Of a stretch of 64,000 bases of DNA, positions 1 through 9,037 are shown one piece after another. The stretch is taken from contig JADBJJ010000023.1 of assembly GCA_014874475.1 (NCBI GenBank), positions 123,501 through 187,500 of the forward strand, in the 5' to 3' direction. The stretch's first letter is position 1; each line of letters begins with the position of its first letter. Source of the DNA: Chloroflexota bacterium (GTDB lineage Bacteria; Chloroflexota; Anaerolineae; B4-G1; DUEL01). Below the pieces are notes generated by a model that was not told the origin of the DNA, made no database searches, and saw nothing but the letters and a program-made list of their open reading frames with translations. The translations under genes and the position numbers were made by a program.

Positions 1-1
1 G

Positions 2-157
2 AAGGACCTGGTCGCGCCGGAAGCGCTGACTCCTCTGCTGGAGCGGCGCGGGCAGGACTTCCCGCCGGAGCGGGAGCGCGGCGTCCGCCTGAGCGGCTCC
101 CCTGAGGAAATCGCCCGGGCCGCCGCCGACGCCCTTCGCTCCCGCCTTCCCCGCTAA
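2..157 (+). CDS. C-terminal end of an unidentified protein (partial; possibly ETF beta subunit)
   Basis: An open frame enters from the left edge and stops at TAA 155-157, leaving 51 residues that end in SPEEIARAAADALRSRLPR. The frame has the GC-rich codon pattern of its neighbours. I do not recognise a family-specific motif in this fragment. It ends 40 bases before an ETF alpha-subunit gene on the same strand, and etfB normally precedes etfA, so an EtfB C-terminus is the best guess from context. A GxPEE-type helix near the end also fits EtfB loosely. Identity is unproven. Confidence 0.45.
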   Translation, partial: KDLVAPEALTPLLERRGQDFPPERERGVRLSGSPEEIARAAADALRSRLPR

Positions 158-197
158 CTCACGTTTCACTCACTTTTCACTCTTCGCGGAGGCACCT

Positions 198-1229
198 ATG
201 GACGCATCCTTCCTGGATTTACTAATGGCACAACAGGAGGAAGTCACCGAGGCGGAAGGCGGTGGCGGCATCTGGGTCGTCGCCGACGTGGTGGACGGGG
301 CCGTTGCGCCGGTGACGCTGGAGGCCATTGGCGCGGCCCGCAACCTGGCTGGCGCTCTGGGCGCCTACGTCTACGCCGTCCTGCTGGGCGACGGCGTCTC
401 CGACCTGGCCGCAACCCTCTATCAGGCCGGCGCCGACGGCGTCCGCGTGGCCGACCATCCCGCCCTGGCCTCGTTCGCTGTGGAGCCGTACATGGAAGTG
501 CTGGTCAACCTCTTCCAGGCCGAAGGGCCGGAGGTCATCCTCTTTGGCGCCACCCCCCAGGGCCAGGAACTGGCTCCCCGGGTGGCCCAGCGGCTGGGTG
601 GCGGCCTGATAGAACACGCTACTGCGATGACTCTGGACGAGGCAACCCGCACCGTTCAGGCCGCCGTCCCCATCTACGGGGGCGAGTACTTTGAGATTGT
701 GGCCTGTCCCCAGGCCCGGCCCCAGATCCTGACTGTGGAGCCGGGGGCCTTCCCTGCGCCGTTTATGGACCCATACCGCAAAGGGGAGCCGAAGAGCGTA
801 GAAGTGACGCCGGTGGAGCCCCGGGTGCGGCTGCTGGGCCCGGCGGACAACTTCACCCCACCGCCGGTGCCGCTGGCGCAGGCCCCCGTCATTGTCGCCG
901 CCGGGCGGCAGGCCGGCGGCTTCAGGCTGGTGGAGCAATTAGCTACCGCGCTGGGCGGACAGGTGGCTGGAGACCGCGGCGCGCGGGACGCGGGCTGGAT
1001 CCGCCCTGAACAGATCATAGACGTCCGGGGCGTCACCGTCGCGCCGAAGGTTTACGTTGCGGTGGGGATCCGGGGCGACACCTTCCACAACGCCGCCTTA
1101 GAAAACTCCCGCTTCATCCTCGCCATCCACCCCGACCCCACCGCCCCCATCTTCCGGGTCGCCGACCTCTGCGTGGAGGCGGACCCGCAGGAGGTCCTGC
1201 CCGCATTGCTCCAGGCTATGGGAGCATAA
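198..1229 (+). CDS. etfA: Electron transfer flavoprotein alpha subunit-like protein
   Basis: This 343-residue protein belongs to the EtfA/FixB family, which passes electrons from flavin dehydrogenases to a quinone reductase or related acceptor. The N-terminal half is an ETF nucleotide-binding-type fold (IWVVADV at residues 24-30, then ILFGATPQG near 115). The C-terminal half is the FAD domain with DAGW near 265, VAPKVYVAVGIRG near 280, and APIFRVADL near 320. The canonical FAD-site signature GISGAIQH reads GIRGDTFH here, and the QTG of the preceding loop reads VRG, so flavin binding may differ. The ATG at 198 is preceded by a GGAGG-like site at about 188-192. A strong terminator follows at 1253-1290. 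The family assignment is firm; the redox role is inferred. Confidence 0.85.
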   Translation: MDASFLDLLMAQQEEVTEAEGGGGIWVVADVVDGAVAPVTLEAIGAARNLAGALGAYVYAVLLGDGVSDLAATLYQAGADGVRVADHPALASFAVEPYMEVLVNLFQAEGPEVILFGATPQGQELAPRVAQRLGGGLIEHATAMTLDEATRTVQAAVPIYGGEYFEIVACPQARPQILTVEPGAFPAPFMDPYRKGEPKSVEVTPVEPRVRLLGPADNFTPPPVPLAQAPVIVAAGRQAGGFRLVEQLATALGGQVAGDRGARDAGWIRPEQIIDVRGVTVAPKVYVAVGIRGDTFHNAALENSRFILAIHPDPTAPIFRVADLCVEADPQEVLPALLQAMGA

Positions 1230-1252
1230 AGAGAGAGCCATCTGAGATGCTC

Positions 1253-1290
1253 AACGTTTGACGGCGGCCAGGCCGCCGTCAAACGTTTTT
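1253..1290 (+). terminator. Rho-independent terminator after etfA
   Basis: A perfect 17-bp inverted repeat (1253-1269 with 1271-1287, a single A between) is followed by a run of T at 1286-1290. It lies 24 bases after the etfA stop and should end that transcript. Confidence 0.85.
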
Positions 1291-1591
1291 CGGGAAGGTT
1301 GACATCTGGGGCGGTTCGGTGTAAAAAAATATCTGCTCACCTGGCGACCTGACAGTTTTGAGTACTGGGCTGTATCCTGCCGCCTGCGCCCGACGGTAGA
1401 CCGCTGGGCTCATTCTGCGAAGCCCTTTCGGGGGTTCAGAAGCCCGCGGGGCTTCGCTTTCTGAGCGCGAATATCCTGCAACTTGAAAAAGACTTCGCGG
1501 CAATCCACCGCTCAGTCGCAACCCATTCGGGCGGAGATGGCCCAAAGCGTCAGGTAGCCAATCTGCTCATCCCTGTGATTGGAGACGGACA
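1291..1591 (+). other. Non-coding region with stem-loops upstream of the dehydrogenase
   Basis: About 300 bases carry no convincing gene. A hairpin is formed by GCGAAGCCC (1417-1425) and its reverse complement (1449-1457). A segment at 1338-1358 contains CACCTGGCGACCTGACAG, which resembles the GGTGAC-type repeats found elsewhere in the window. I do not recognise a named riboswitch. The region may be a leader, a degenerate repeat element, or both. Confidence 0.4.
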
Positions 1592-2578
1592 ATGAGCACC
1601 CGACCTGTTGTCTATGTGACCCGTCGCATCCCCGAAACCGGGTTGGCCCCGCTGCGAGAGGTCTGCCAGGTCCGCCTCTGGGAGGGAGAACTTCCGCCGC
1701 CGAAGACAGTGCTCCTGCAAGAGGTGGCCGATTGCGACGGCCTTCTCTGTCTCCTCACCGACCCCATAGACGACGAGGTGATGGCCGCCGGTCCTCGTCT
1801 GCGGGTCATCAGCCAGATGGCGGTAGGGGTGGATAACATTGACCTGCGCGCGGCCACCGCCCGGGGCATCCCCGTCGGCCACACCCCCGGCGTTCTCACC
1901 GAGGCTACCGCCGACTTCACCTTCGCCCTGCTGATGGCGGCCGCCCGTCGCATTCCCGAAGGAGTGGATTACGTTCGGGCCGGAAGATGGCGGACCTGGG
2001 AGCCGATGGGGCTTTTGGGCGTGGACATCTGGGGCGCCACACTGGGCATCGTCGGGCTGGGCCGTATCGGGACGGCGGTGGCCCGCCGGGCGCGCGGATT
2101 CGCTATGCACATCCTCTACCACGACTCCACCCGTCGCCCCGACCTGGAGGCAGAACTGGGAGTGGAGTACGCCGAACTGGATGACCTGCTGGCCCGATCC
2201 GACTTTGTCTCCCTCCACTGCCCACTGACGTCGGAGACCCACCACCTGATCGGTGAGGCCGCGCTGCGGCGAATGAAGCCGACGGCCATCCTCATCAACG
2301 CCGCCCGGGGGCCAGTAGTGGACCCCGACGCGCTGGTGCGGGCGCTCTCCGAGGGCTGGATTCGCGCCGCCGCGCTGGATGTCACTGAACCGGAGCCCAT
2401 TCCGCCGGACCACCCCCTGGTCTCGCTGCCCAACTGCGTTGTCGTCCCCCACATCGCCAGCGCCACCATCTCCACGCGCGAGCGAATGGCCGCGATGGCC
2501 GCGGAGAACCTTCTGGCGGGCCTGCGCGGCGAACGCCTCCCCTACTGCGCCAACCCAGAAGTCTATGCTCGTTTGTAG
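1592..2578 (+). CDS. D-isomer 2-hydroxyacid dehydrogenase (glyoxylate reductase type)
   Basis: This 328-residue NAD(P)H-dependent dehydrogenase reduces 2-oxoacids such as glyoxylate or hydroxypyruvate. Its Rossmann motif GLGRIG lies near residue 154. The catalytic Arg sits in NAARGPVVD (near 236), the Glu in DVTEPEP (near 265) and the His in VPHIAS (near 285). The substrate-loop sequence VGVDNIDL (near 78) is typical of the glyoxylate reductase/hydroxypyruvate reductase branch; phosphoglycerate dehydrogenase (SerA) would usually carry a longer C-terminal ACT region, which is absent. The ATG at 1592 follows a GGAGA at 1580-1584. The gene stands alone between two hairpins, so it is probably transcribed singly. 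The exact substrate is not decidable from sequence. Confidence 0.88.
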   Translation: MSTRPVVYVTRRIPETGLAPLREVCQVRLWEGELPPPKTVLLQEVADCDGLLCLLTDPIDDEVMAAGPRLRVISQMAVGVDNIDLRAATARGIPVGHTPGVLTEATADFTFALLMAAARRIPEGVDYVRAGRWRTWEPMGLLGVDIWGATLGIVGLGRIGTAVARRARGFAMHILYHDSTRRPDLEAELGVEYAELDDLLARSDFVSLHCPLTSETHHLIGEAALRRMKPTAILINAARGPVVDPDALVRALSEGWIRAAALDVTEPEPIPPDHPLVSLPNCVVVPHIASATISTRERMAAMAAENLLAGLRGERLPYCANPEVYARL

Positions 2579-2585
2579 GAAGAAC

Positions 2586-2620
2586 GGGGTTTGCGGCAGC
2601 CTTCGGCCGTCGCAAATCCC
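2586..2620 (+). terminator. Stem-loop after the dehydrogenase gene
   Basis: GGGGTTTGCG (2586-2595) pairs with CGCAAATCCC (2611-2620) with one G-T pair, and a smaller GC stem lies inside. It starts 8 bases after the stop codon. No long T-run follows, so termination strength is uncertain. Confidence 0.55.
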
Positions 2621-2733
2621 TCCTGTACTTCCCCAAGCCCCTCTCTCCCTGCCCTGCGGCTCCCCCAAACCTGGCAGTCAATGGCTGGGCTCAATCTGCG
2701 GCGAGCCTATGCTGCCCTACCCGGGAAATTGGT

Positions 2734-2762
2734 TTGACAAATCGGCGCGTTTGTAGTAGAAA
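2734..2762 (+). promoter_or_regulatory. Sigma70-type promoter for yvcK
   Basis: TTGACA at 2734-2739 and TAGAAA at 2757-2762 are 17 bases apart, 35 bases before the proposed yvcK ATG. The -35 is a perfect consensus match and the -10 is fair. Confidence 0.55.
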
Positions 2763-2797
2763 TAGAAAATTGGTTGGGGGGATGCTGGGACCCGAAA

Positions 2798-4087
2798 ATG
2801 CAATTGCCAGAATCGGTTCGTTACTATATCAAGTGGCTTCTTCCCGGCATCGGCGTCAAGCGGTGGCTGCTGATACTGACGCTGGGGATTGTGCTGGTTG
2901 GTCTGGGAGCAGGCCTTCTTATCCGGCAATTCTACCTGCTGGCCAGCATCTACCGCTATCTCTCCCTGGCTTTCCTGCCCCCGTGGGCTCGGGGCTTGCT
3001 CCTGATTCTCGTCGGCCTGGGGCTGGTCATCGCCGGACTGATCGGACTGAACCGGGTGCTCCTCTCTCCCTTTGTCCGGGATGGCCACGCAGTAGTGGAG
3101 GCGCTGTACCGACACCGGCAGACCAGCCAGGGGCCGAGGGTCGTCGCGATGGGAGGAGGGCATGGGCTGGCGACGCTGCTGCGGGGGCTGAAAGCCTACA
3201 CATCCAACATCACCGCTATTGTCACCGTTGCCGACGATGGGGGCAGTTCCGGGCGACTGCGTCGAGCCCTGGGGGTGCTTCCCCCCGGCGATTTCCGCAA
3301 CTGCCTCGCGGCCCTGGCGGACGACGAAGGGCTGATCACCCAACTCTTTCACTACCGTTTTCCTTCGGTCGGTGCGGAAGCCGGTCTGGACGGCCACAGT
3401 TTTGGCAACCTCTTCATCACCGCGATGGCCGAAGTGACCGGCTCCTTTGAGCGCGCGATCCTAGAATCCAGCCGTGTACTGACCATACGGGGGGAAGTAT
3501 TGCCCAGCACTCTGCATAACGTGACCCTGATGGGCGACCTGCGGGAGGAGGCGACGGAAGGCGGGGTGCGGCGGGTGGCGGGAGAATCCACCATCACCCA
3601 GACCGTTGGGACGATTGAGCGGGTCTATCTGGAGCCGGACGACGTTCCGGCCTACCCCCGGGCAGTGCGGGCGATTCTGGAGGCCGACCTGGTTGTCGCA
3701 GGACCCGGCTCCCTATACACCAGCGTCCTGCCCAACCTGCTGGTGCGGGAAATAGCCCAGGCTGTTGCGGCCACCCGCGCCGTCCGCGTCTATGTCTGCA
3801 ATGTGGCCACTCAGCGGGGTGAGACGGATGGCTACACCGTCGGCGATCACGTGGCCGCGCTGGAACGACACGTTGGCCCTGGTCTCTTCCCGATTGTCCT
3901 GGCCAACGACAATTTCGCCCAGGCCGACCGGCTGCCGGAGGGCGTAGAGCACCCCAGCCTGGAGGTTCCAGCCGGTGCTCCCTACGCCCTCCACACTGCA
4001 GACCTAGTAGACCCGGCCCGTCCCTGGCGGCACGACAGCGAGAAACTGGCCCGCGCGCTGATGCGGATATGGGAGCAGCGGCGATGA
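2798..4087 (+). CDS. yvcK: YvcK/CofD-family gluconeogenesis factor with N-terminal membrane anchor
   Basis: The protein (429 residues from ATG 2798; a TTG at 2774 would add 8) has two hydrophobic segments in its first ~90 residues, then a YvcK domain. Family signatures are VVAMGGGHGLATLLRGL, the nucleotide loop TVADDGGSSGRLR, and GDFRNCLAAL, followed by GHSFGNL and the ending typical of YvcK. YvcK proteins bind UDP-sugars and are needed for growth on gluconeogenic carbon sources and for envelope shape in Bacillus and others. The membrane anchor is absent from B. subtilis YvcK but occurs in other phyla. The stop codon overlaps the next start (ATGA), so it is coupled to the MNT gene. The usual partners rapZ and whiA are not adjacent. 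Confidence 0.9.
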   Translation: MQLPESVRYYIKWLLPGIGVKRWLLILTLGIVLVGLGAGLLIRQFYLLASIYRYLSLAFLPPWARGLLLILVGLGLVIAGLIGLNRVLLSPFVRDGHAVVEALYRHRQTSQGPRVVAMGGGHGLATLLRGLKAYTSNITAIVTVADDGGSSGRLRRALGVLPPGDFRNCLAALADDEGLITQLFHYRFPSVGAEAGLDGHSFGNLFITAMAEVTGSFERAILESSRVLTIRGEVLPSTLHNVTLMGDLREEATEGGVRRVAGESTITQTVGTIERVYLEPDDVPAYPRAVRAILEADLVVAGPGSLYTSVLPNLLVREIAQAVAATRAVRVYVCNVATQRGETDGYTVGDHVAALERHVGPGLFPIVLANDNFAQADRLPEGVEHPSLEVPAGAPYALHTADLVDPARPWRHDSEKLARALMRIWEQRR

Positions 4088-4497
4088 AAACGAGCACCTG
4101 GACACCGGAAGAGATCGCCGCCGCCCGGGAGCATCTCCGACGGCGAGAGGAGGCCGCCCGTCGGGACCGCGAGGAGCGACGGCTGAAGGCGTTATGGGCC
4201 CTGCGGGATGCCGCACCCCGGGTCTTCCCGCAGTTTCCCGCTGTCCGTCGGGCCTATCTTTTCGGCTCGGTCACCCGTCCCGGCGAGATGGGGCGCCGGT
4301 CCGATGTGGATGTAGCGGTAGAAGGAAAACTGGGAGCGGAAGACTACTTTGCCCTCTGGCGCGCGCTGGAGGAGGCCAGCGGAGAACCCATAGACCTGGT
4401 GGAACTCACCGATGACCTTCCCTTCGCCTCTCGGGTGCGGGAGTCCGGCGAGGTCATTTATGAAAGACGAAATTCGGACACTGAAGGCGGAAATTGA
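4084..4497 (+). CDS. mntA: MNT-domain nucleotidyltransferase (MntA-type antitoxin)
   Basis: The 137-residue product carries the minimal nucleotidyltransferase signature: LFGSVTRPG (residues ~58-66) followed by SDVDVAVEG, giving the GS...DxD metal-binding pattern. In MntA/HepT modules this enzyme silences the HEPN RNase partner by adding AMP to a conserved tyrosine. The N-terminus is a charged helix rich in Arg and Glu. The ATG at 4084 overlaps the yvcK stop by four bases, and the 3' end overlaps the next gene by 38 bases. The pair arrangement supports a toxin-antitoxin role, though the linkage to yvcK expression is unusual. Confidence 0.82.
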   Translation: MKTSTWTPEEIAAAREHLRRREEAARRDREERRLKALWALRDAAPRVFPQFPAVRRAYLFGSVTRPGEMGRRSDVDVAVEGKLGAEDYFALWRALEEASGEPIDLVELTDDLPFASRVRESGEVIYERRNSDTEGGN

Positions 4498-4942
4498 GGC
4501 GGATTTAGAATCTATCGCGGAAATCTACGCGGCCCTGGACCGGCATCGCAACAGGTTGGACATTGAGGAAGGCCGGATTGCCACGGCTTATTATCTGCAC
4601 AACCTCTATAACGCCTTTGAGAACATCTTTCGGCGAGTGGCGAAAACTTTCGGAAACGCTAAAACCGATGAGTCCGGCTGGCACGCTGACCTGTTGCGGC
4701 GGATGCGGTTGGACATTCCTGGTGTGCGTCCCCGCCTCATCGGCGCAACCGCTCATGACTGCCTGGACGAACTGCGCCGGTTCCGGCACATCTTCCGCAG
4801 CGCATATTGGCTGGAACTGGATGCGGACCGTCTGACACTGGTTCTCAAAAAATCTCAGACCCTGCGAGACATCTACCGCGCGGAGATGGAACAGTTCCTC
4901 CTTTTTCTGGATGGACTGCTCTCCGCCGACCCGTTGGCATAA
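4460..4942 (+). CDS. hepT: HepT-like HEPN protein with altered catalytic motif
   Basis: This 160-residue, largely helical protein resembles the HepT-like HEPN ribonuclease family that pairs with MNT nucleotidyltransferases. The family motif R-x4-H-x-Y is present as R109-HIFR-S114-A-Y116: the arginine and the AMPylation-target tyrosine are kept but the catalytic histidine is serine (AGC at 4799-4801). An alternative reading R-x3-H (RRFRH) does not fit the usual spacing. The start ATG at 4460 lies inside mntA. If the serine is real, the protein is probably a weak or inactive RNase, so the module may have another use. Confidence 0.75.
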   Translation: MKDEIRTLKAEIEADLESIAEIYAALDRHRNRLDIEEGRIATAYYLHNLYNAFENIFRRVAKTFGNAKTDESGWHADLLRRMRLDIPGVRPRLIGATAHDCLDELRRFRHIFRSAYWLELDADRLTLVLKKSQTLRDIYRAEMEQFLLFLDGLLSADPLA

Positions 4943-4965
4943 CTCACATACCCAATTTGACCTGA

Positions 4966-5985
<1,020 letters not shown>

Positions 5986-5991
5986 CGGTCC

Positions 5992-6023
5992 GGTGACGGT
6001 CGCCCCTGCAGGTGACCGTCACC
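5992..6023 (+). repeat. Intergenic inverted repeat between gap and pgk
   Basis: GGTGACGGTC (5992-6001) and GACCGTCACC (6014-6023) form a 10-bp stem with a 12-base loop. No T-run follows, so an mRNA processing or stability role is more likely than full termination. The same GGTGACC core recurs at 11459-11490 and 23609-23633. Confidence 0.6.
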
Positions 6024-6041
6024 GAACGAGGAGGCTTGCCC

Positions 6042-7229
6042 ATGAACAAGAAGACTGTCCGGGATGTGGGTGTCTCCGGTCGGCGAGTGCTGATGCGGGT
6101 GGATTTCAACGTCCCTATCAAAGAGGGCCGGGTAACCGACGATACCCGCATCCGCGCTTCCCTGCCCACGATTCAGTATCTGCTAGGGCACGGCGCCGCC
6201 GTCATCCTGATGTCCCATCTGGGCCGGCCCAAGGGGAAGCCCAACCCCGAATACTCCCTGGGCCCGGTAGCGGTGCGCTTGGCGGAGTTGCTGGGCCGCC
6301 CGGTCCGCCAGTTGAACGATTGCGTCGGCCCAGAGGTGGAGGCAGCCTGCGCGGCCCTTCAGCCCGGCGATGTCGTCCTCCTGGAAAATCTCCGCTTTCA
6401 TCCCGAGGAGGAGGCCAACGACCTGGCTTTCGCCAGCCAACTGGCGGCCCTGGGCGACCTGTACGTCAACGATGCCTTCGGGACAGCCCACCGGGCCCAC
6501 GCGTCCACGGAGGGAGTGGCGCGCGTCGTCCGGGAGCGGGGCGGCGAAGCGGTGGCGGGCTTCCTGATGGAGAAGGAACTGGAGTTTCTGGGCCGGGCGG
6601 TAGAGGAGCCGGAGCGACCCTTTGTCGCCATCCTGGGCGGCGCCAAAATCTCCGATAAAATCGGCGTGATAGAACGGTTGCTGGAGAAATGCGACCGCCT
6701 GCTGATTGGTGGCGGGATGGCCAACACCTTCTTCAAGGCCATGGGCTTTGAGATGGGGGACTCGCTGGTGGAGGCAGAGGCGGTGGAGACGGCCCGGTCG
6801 CTCCTGGAGCGGGGCAAAAGCCGCCTGGTCCTTCCGGTGGATGTCGTCATCGCCGACGCCTTTGACAACGACGCGCAGACCCGCGTCGTGGCCCCCAATG
6901 AGGTGCCGTCCGGTTGGCGAGTGCTGGACGTGGGTCCCAAGACCATCTCCACCTTTGAGTCCGCGCTGGGCGGCGCGCGCACTGTCCTCTGGAACGGGCC
7001 GCTGGGCGTCTTTGAGATGCCCCGCTTTGCCCAGGGGACTTTCGCGCTGGCCAGGGTACTGGCCAGCCTGGGGGCCGTCACCATCGTCGGTGGCGGGGAC
7101 TCCGTTGCGGCGGTGCAGCAGAGCGGTCTGGCCGACCGCTTCAGCCATATCTCCACCGGCGGCGGGGCCAGCCTGGAGTTTCTGGAAGGGCGGACGCTCC
7201 CCGGCGTGGCGGTGTTGAGCGACCGTTAG
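6042..7229 (+). CDS. pgk: Phosphoglycerate kinase
   Basis: The 395-residue product transfers phosphate from 1,3-bisphosphoglycerate to ADP in glycolysis. Signatures are [11 protein letters not shown] (substrate-binding N-domain, residues ~15-25), MSHLGRPKG (~55-63), [13 protein letters not shown] (~112-124), [14 protein letters not shown], the hinge [11 protein letters not shown] (~200-210), and the C-domain nucleotide site [10 protein letters not shown]. Start ATG 6042 is preceded by GAGGAGG at about 6028-6034; the frame remains open further upstream but without a ribosome site. A terminator follows at 7241-7272. Confidence 0.95.
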   Translation: MNKKTVRDVGVSGRRVLMRVDFNVPIKEGRVTDDTRIRASLPTIQYLLGHGAAVILMSHLGRPKGKPNPEYSLGPVAVRLAELLGRPVRQLNDCVGPEVEAACAALQPGDVVLLENLRFHPEEEANDLAFASQLAALGDLYVNDAFGTAHRAHASTEGVARVVRERGGEAVAGFLMEKELEFLGRAVEEPERPFVAILGGAKISDKIGVIERLLEKCDRLLIGGGMANTFFKAMGFEMGDSLVEAEAVETARSLLERGKSRLVLPVDVVIADAFDNDAQTRVVAPNEVPSGWRVLDVGPKTISTFESALGGARTVLWNGPLGVFEMPRFAQGTFALARVLASLGAVTIVGGGDSVAAVQQSGLADRFSHISTGGGASLEFLEGRTLPGVAVLSDR

Positions 7230-7240
7230 ATCAAAGACCT

Positions 7241-7272
7241 GGGGCGTTGCGGCGAATCCGCCGCAATGCCCC
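7241..7272 (+). terminator. Terminator-like hairpin after pgk
   Basis: A 14-bp GC-rich stem (7241-7254 with 7259-7272, one G-T pair, AATC loop) starts 12 bases after the pgk stop. It closes the gap-pgk unit before the tRNA promoter. The downstream sequence is only moderately T-rich. Confidence 0.65.
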
Positions 7273-7279
7273 CTGATCT

Positions 7280-7308
7280 TTGCCATCTCCCTCCAGTTGA
7301 GTTATAAT
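7280..7308 (+). promoter_or_regulatory. Promoter for tRNA-Arg
   Basis: TTGCCA (7280-7285) and a perfect TATAAT (7303-7308) are 17 bases apart; the tRNA begins 11 bases downstream of the -10, as expected for a stable-RNA promoter. Confidence 0.75.
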
Positions 7309-7318
7309 TGAAGAGCCT

Positions 7319-7392
7319 GCCCCTGTAGCTCAGAAGGATAGAGCAGGAACCTCCTAAGTTCTTGGTCGCGCGTTCGAATCGCGCCAGGGGCA
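7319..7392 (+). tRNA. trnR: tRNA-Arg (anticodon CCT)
   Basis: The 74-base sequence folds as a full cloverleaf: acceptor GCCCCTG/CAGGGGC, D-stem GCTC/GAGC, anticodon stem GGAAC/GTTCT with loop CTCCTAA (anticodon CCT, reads AGG), and T-stem GCGCG/CGCGC with loop TTCGAAT. The discriminator is A; the next two bases are CC but a full CCA is not encoded. It has its own promoter and a hairpin terminator downstream. Confidence 0.95.
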
Positions 7393-7406
7393 CCTTCGGG
7401 CTGTAG

Positions 7407-7438
7407 GAACGGCCAGGGCATCACCCGGCCGTTTCTTT
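7407..7438 (+). terminator. Terminator after tRNA-Arg
   Basis: AACGGCC (7408-7414) pairs with GGCCGTT (7427-7433) and is followed by a T-rich stretch (TTTCTTT, 7432-7438). Confidence 0.65.
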
Positions 7439-7469
7439 GTAGAGCAACTCCTCTACGAGAGAGGGGAAA

Positions 7470-8366
7470 ATGCGCATCTTCATCACCGGGAATCAGGGAC
7501 AACTGGGGCGAGCATTGAACGAAGCGCTGGCAGGGGAGGCCTGTACCGGATGCGACCTGCCGGAGGTAGATATCACCGACCGGGCCGCCATACGGGCCGC
7601 CATCTCGGCCTGTGCACCGGATGTGGTCATCCACGCCGCCGCCTGGACCGATGTGGACGGATGTGCGCGGGACCCGGAGCGGGCCTACCAGGTCAACGCG
7701 CTGGGCACCCAAAACGTCGCCCTGGCCTGCGCAGAGGTCGGCGCTGCCCTGGTCTACATCAGCACCAACGAAGTCTTTGACGGCACAGCGACAGAGCCGT
7801 ATCGGGAATGGGATGCTCCCCACCCCATTAACCCCTACGGGCGCTCCAAAGCGGCAGGCGAATGGCTGGTATCCCATCTCCTGACCCGCTTTTACATCGT
7901 CCGGACGGCCTGGCTCTATGCCCCCGGGGGGCGGAACTTCCCCCATCGCATCATCCAGTTGGCCGATGAGCGGGGGGCCCTGCGCGTCGTCGCGGATGAG
8001 GTCAGCAACCCTACCTACGCGCCCGACCTGGCAAGGGCACTGGCCGCGCTGATCCGCACGGGCGCCTACGGCGTCTACCACCTGACCAACAGCGGCTACT
8101 GCTCCCGCTACGAGTTCGCGCGGGCCATCCTCCGCCATACCGGGCGGGAACACATTCCCGTGGAGCCGATCTCACTGGCCCAGTTCCAGCGGGACTCCAC
8201 CCCGCCGCGCTTCGCCCCGCTGGCCAACACCGCCGCCGCTGCGCTGGGCATCACCCTGCGGCCTTGGGAGGAGGCGCTGGTAGAATTTCTCGGTTCTCCT
8301 GCCCGCCCCTCAGCGAGAGAGAAGGGCACAGGAAGCCCTACTCACGTCTCCCTCTGCCCTCAGTAA
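7470..8366 (+). CDS. rmlD: dTDP-4-dehydrorhamnose reductase
   Basis: This 298-residue short-chain dehydrogenase makes dTDP-L-rhamnose by reducing dTDP-4-dehydrorhamnose, feeding cell-surface polysaccharide synthesis. It begins MRIFITGNQGQLGR (nucleotide-binding GxxGxLG), then VVIHAAAWTDVDGC, ISTNEVFDG and the catalytic YGRSK near residue 129. RTAWLYAPGGRNF is a further RmlD signature. It stands apart from rmlA, rmlB and rmlC, none of which is in the window. It is followed 13 bases later by plsY, so both probably share a transcript. Confidence 0.9.
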   Translation: MRIFITGNQGQLGRALNEALAGEACTGCDLPEVDITDRAAIRAAISACAPDVVIHAAAWTDVDGCARDPERAYQVNALGTQNVALACAEVGAALVYISTNEVFDGTATEPYREWDAPHPINPYGRSKAAGEWLVSHLLTRFYIVRTAWLYAPGGRNFPHRIIQLADERGALRVVADEVSNPTYAPDLARALAALIRTGAYGVYHLTNSGYCSRYEFARAILRHTGREHIPVEPISLAQFQRDSTPPRFAPLANTAAAALGITLRPWEEALVEFLGSPARPSAREKGTGSPTHVSLCPQ

Positions 8367-8379
8367 CTGCAGGTGCAAT

Positions 8380-8991
8380 ATGCTGGCAGAAATCGGACTT
8401 TGGCTCATCGTCCTTGTTGCAGGCTATCTGTTGGGCTCCATCCCGGTAGGATTCCTGGTAGTCCGACTCTTCCGGGGGGCGGATGTGCGGCAGATAGGGA
8501 GCGGGCGGACAGGGGGCACCAACGTCCTGCGGGCCGCTGGATGGGGAGCCGCCATCGTCACAGGTCTGGGAGACGTGTTGAAGGGTGCAGCCGCTGTCTA
8601 TCTGGCGCGGGCGCTGAACGGGCCGCCGCTGGTGCAAGCGCTGGCGGGTTCCGCCGCTGTAGCGGGCCACAACTACTCCCTTTTCCTCGGACTGCGCGGC
8701 GGCGCTGGAACTGCACCCTCTATGGGTGGCGCCATCGCCCTCTGGCCCGTCGGGGGCCTGTTGGCTATCCCTGTCCTGGTGGCGGTTGCCTTTCTCACCC
8801 GGTACGCGTCTGTCGCCTCCATCGCTGTGGCGCTTTTCCTCCCCCTGGCTTTCGCAGCCGGAGCCGCCCGGGATGTCATCCCCTGGGCCTATGAGGCTCA
8901 CGGACTGTTGACCGCCATCTTGATCCTCTGGGCCCTGCGACCCAACATCCGCCGACTCCTGCGCGGCGAGGAGCGGCGAATTCCCTGGTAG
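8380..8991 (+). CDS. plsY: PlsY-like glycerol-3-phosphate acyltransferase, divergent
   Basis: The 203-residue integral membrane protein matches the PlsY family, which acylates glycerol-3-phosphate from acyl-phosphate in phospholipid synthesis. LLGSIPVGFLVVRLF opens the protein, GSGRTGGTNVLR (motif 1, residues ~41-52) has Arg where Asn is usual, GDVLKG (near 66) is intact, and VAGHNYSLF is present. Motif 3, normally GGKGVAT, reads GGAGTAP, losing the lysine. About five hydrophobic segments match family topology. Either this is a variant enzyme or a second, specialised PlsY; another canonical copy may exist outside the window. Confidence 0.8.
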   Translation: MLAEIGLWLIVLVAGYLLGSIPVGFLVVRLFRGADVRQIGSGRTGGTNVLRAAGWGAAIVTGLGDVLKGAAAVYLARALNGPPLVQALAGSAAVAGHNYSLFLGLRGGAGTAPSMGGAIALWPVGGLLAIPVLVAVAFLTRYASVASIAVALFLPLAFAAGAARDVIPWAYEAHGLLTAILILWALRPNIRRLLRGEERRIPW

Positions 8992-9037
8992 GGGTAATCT
9001 TTACGGTTGCCCCCCTTTGCGACCTGTTCCCTGCGAC

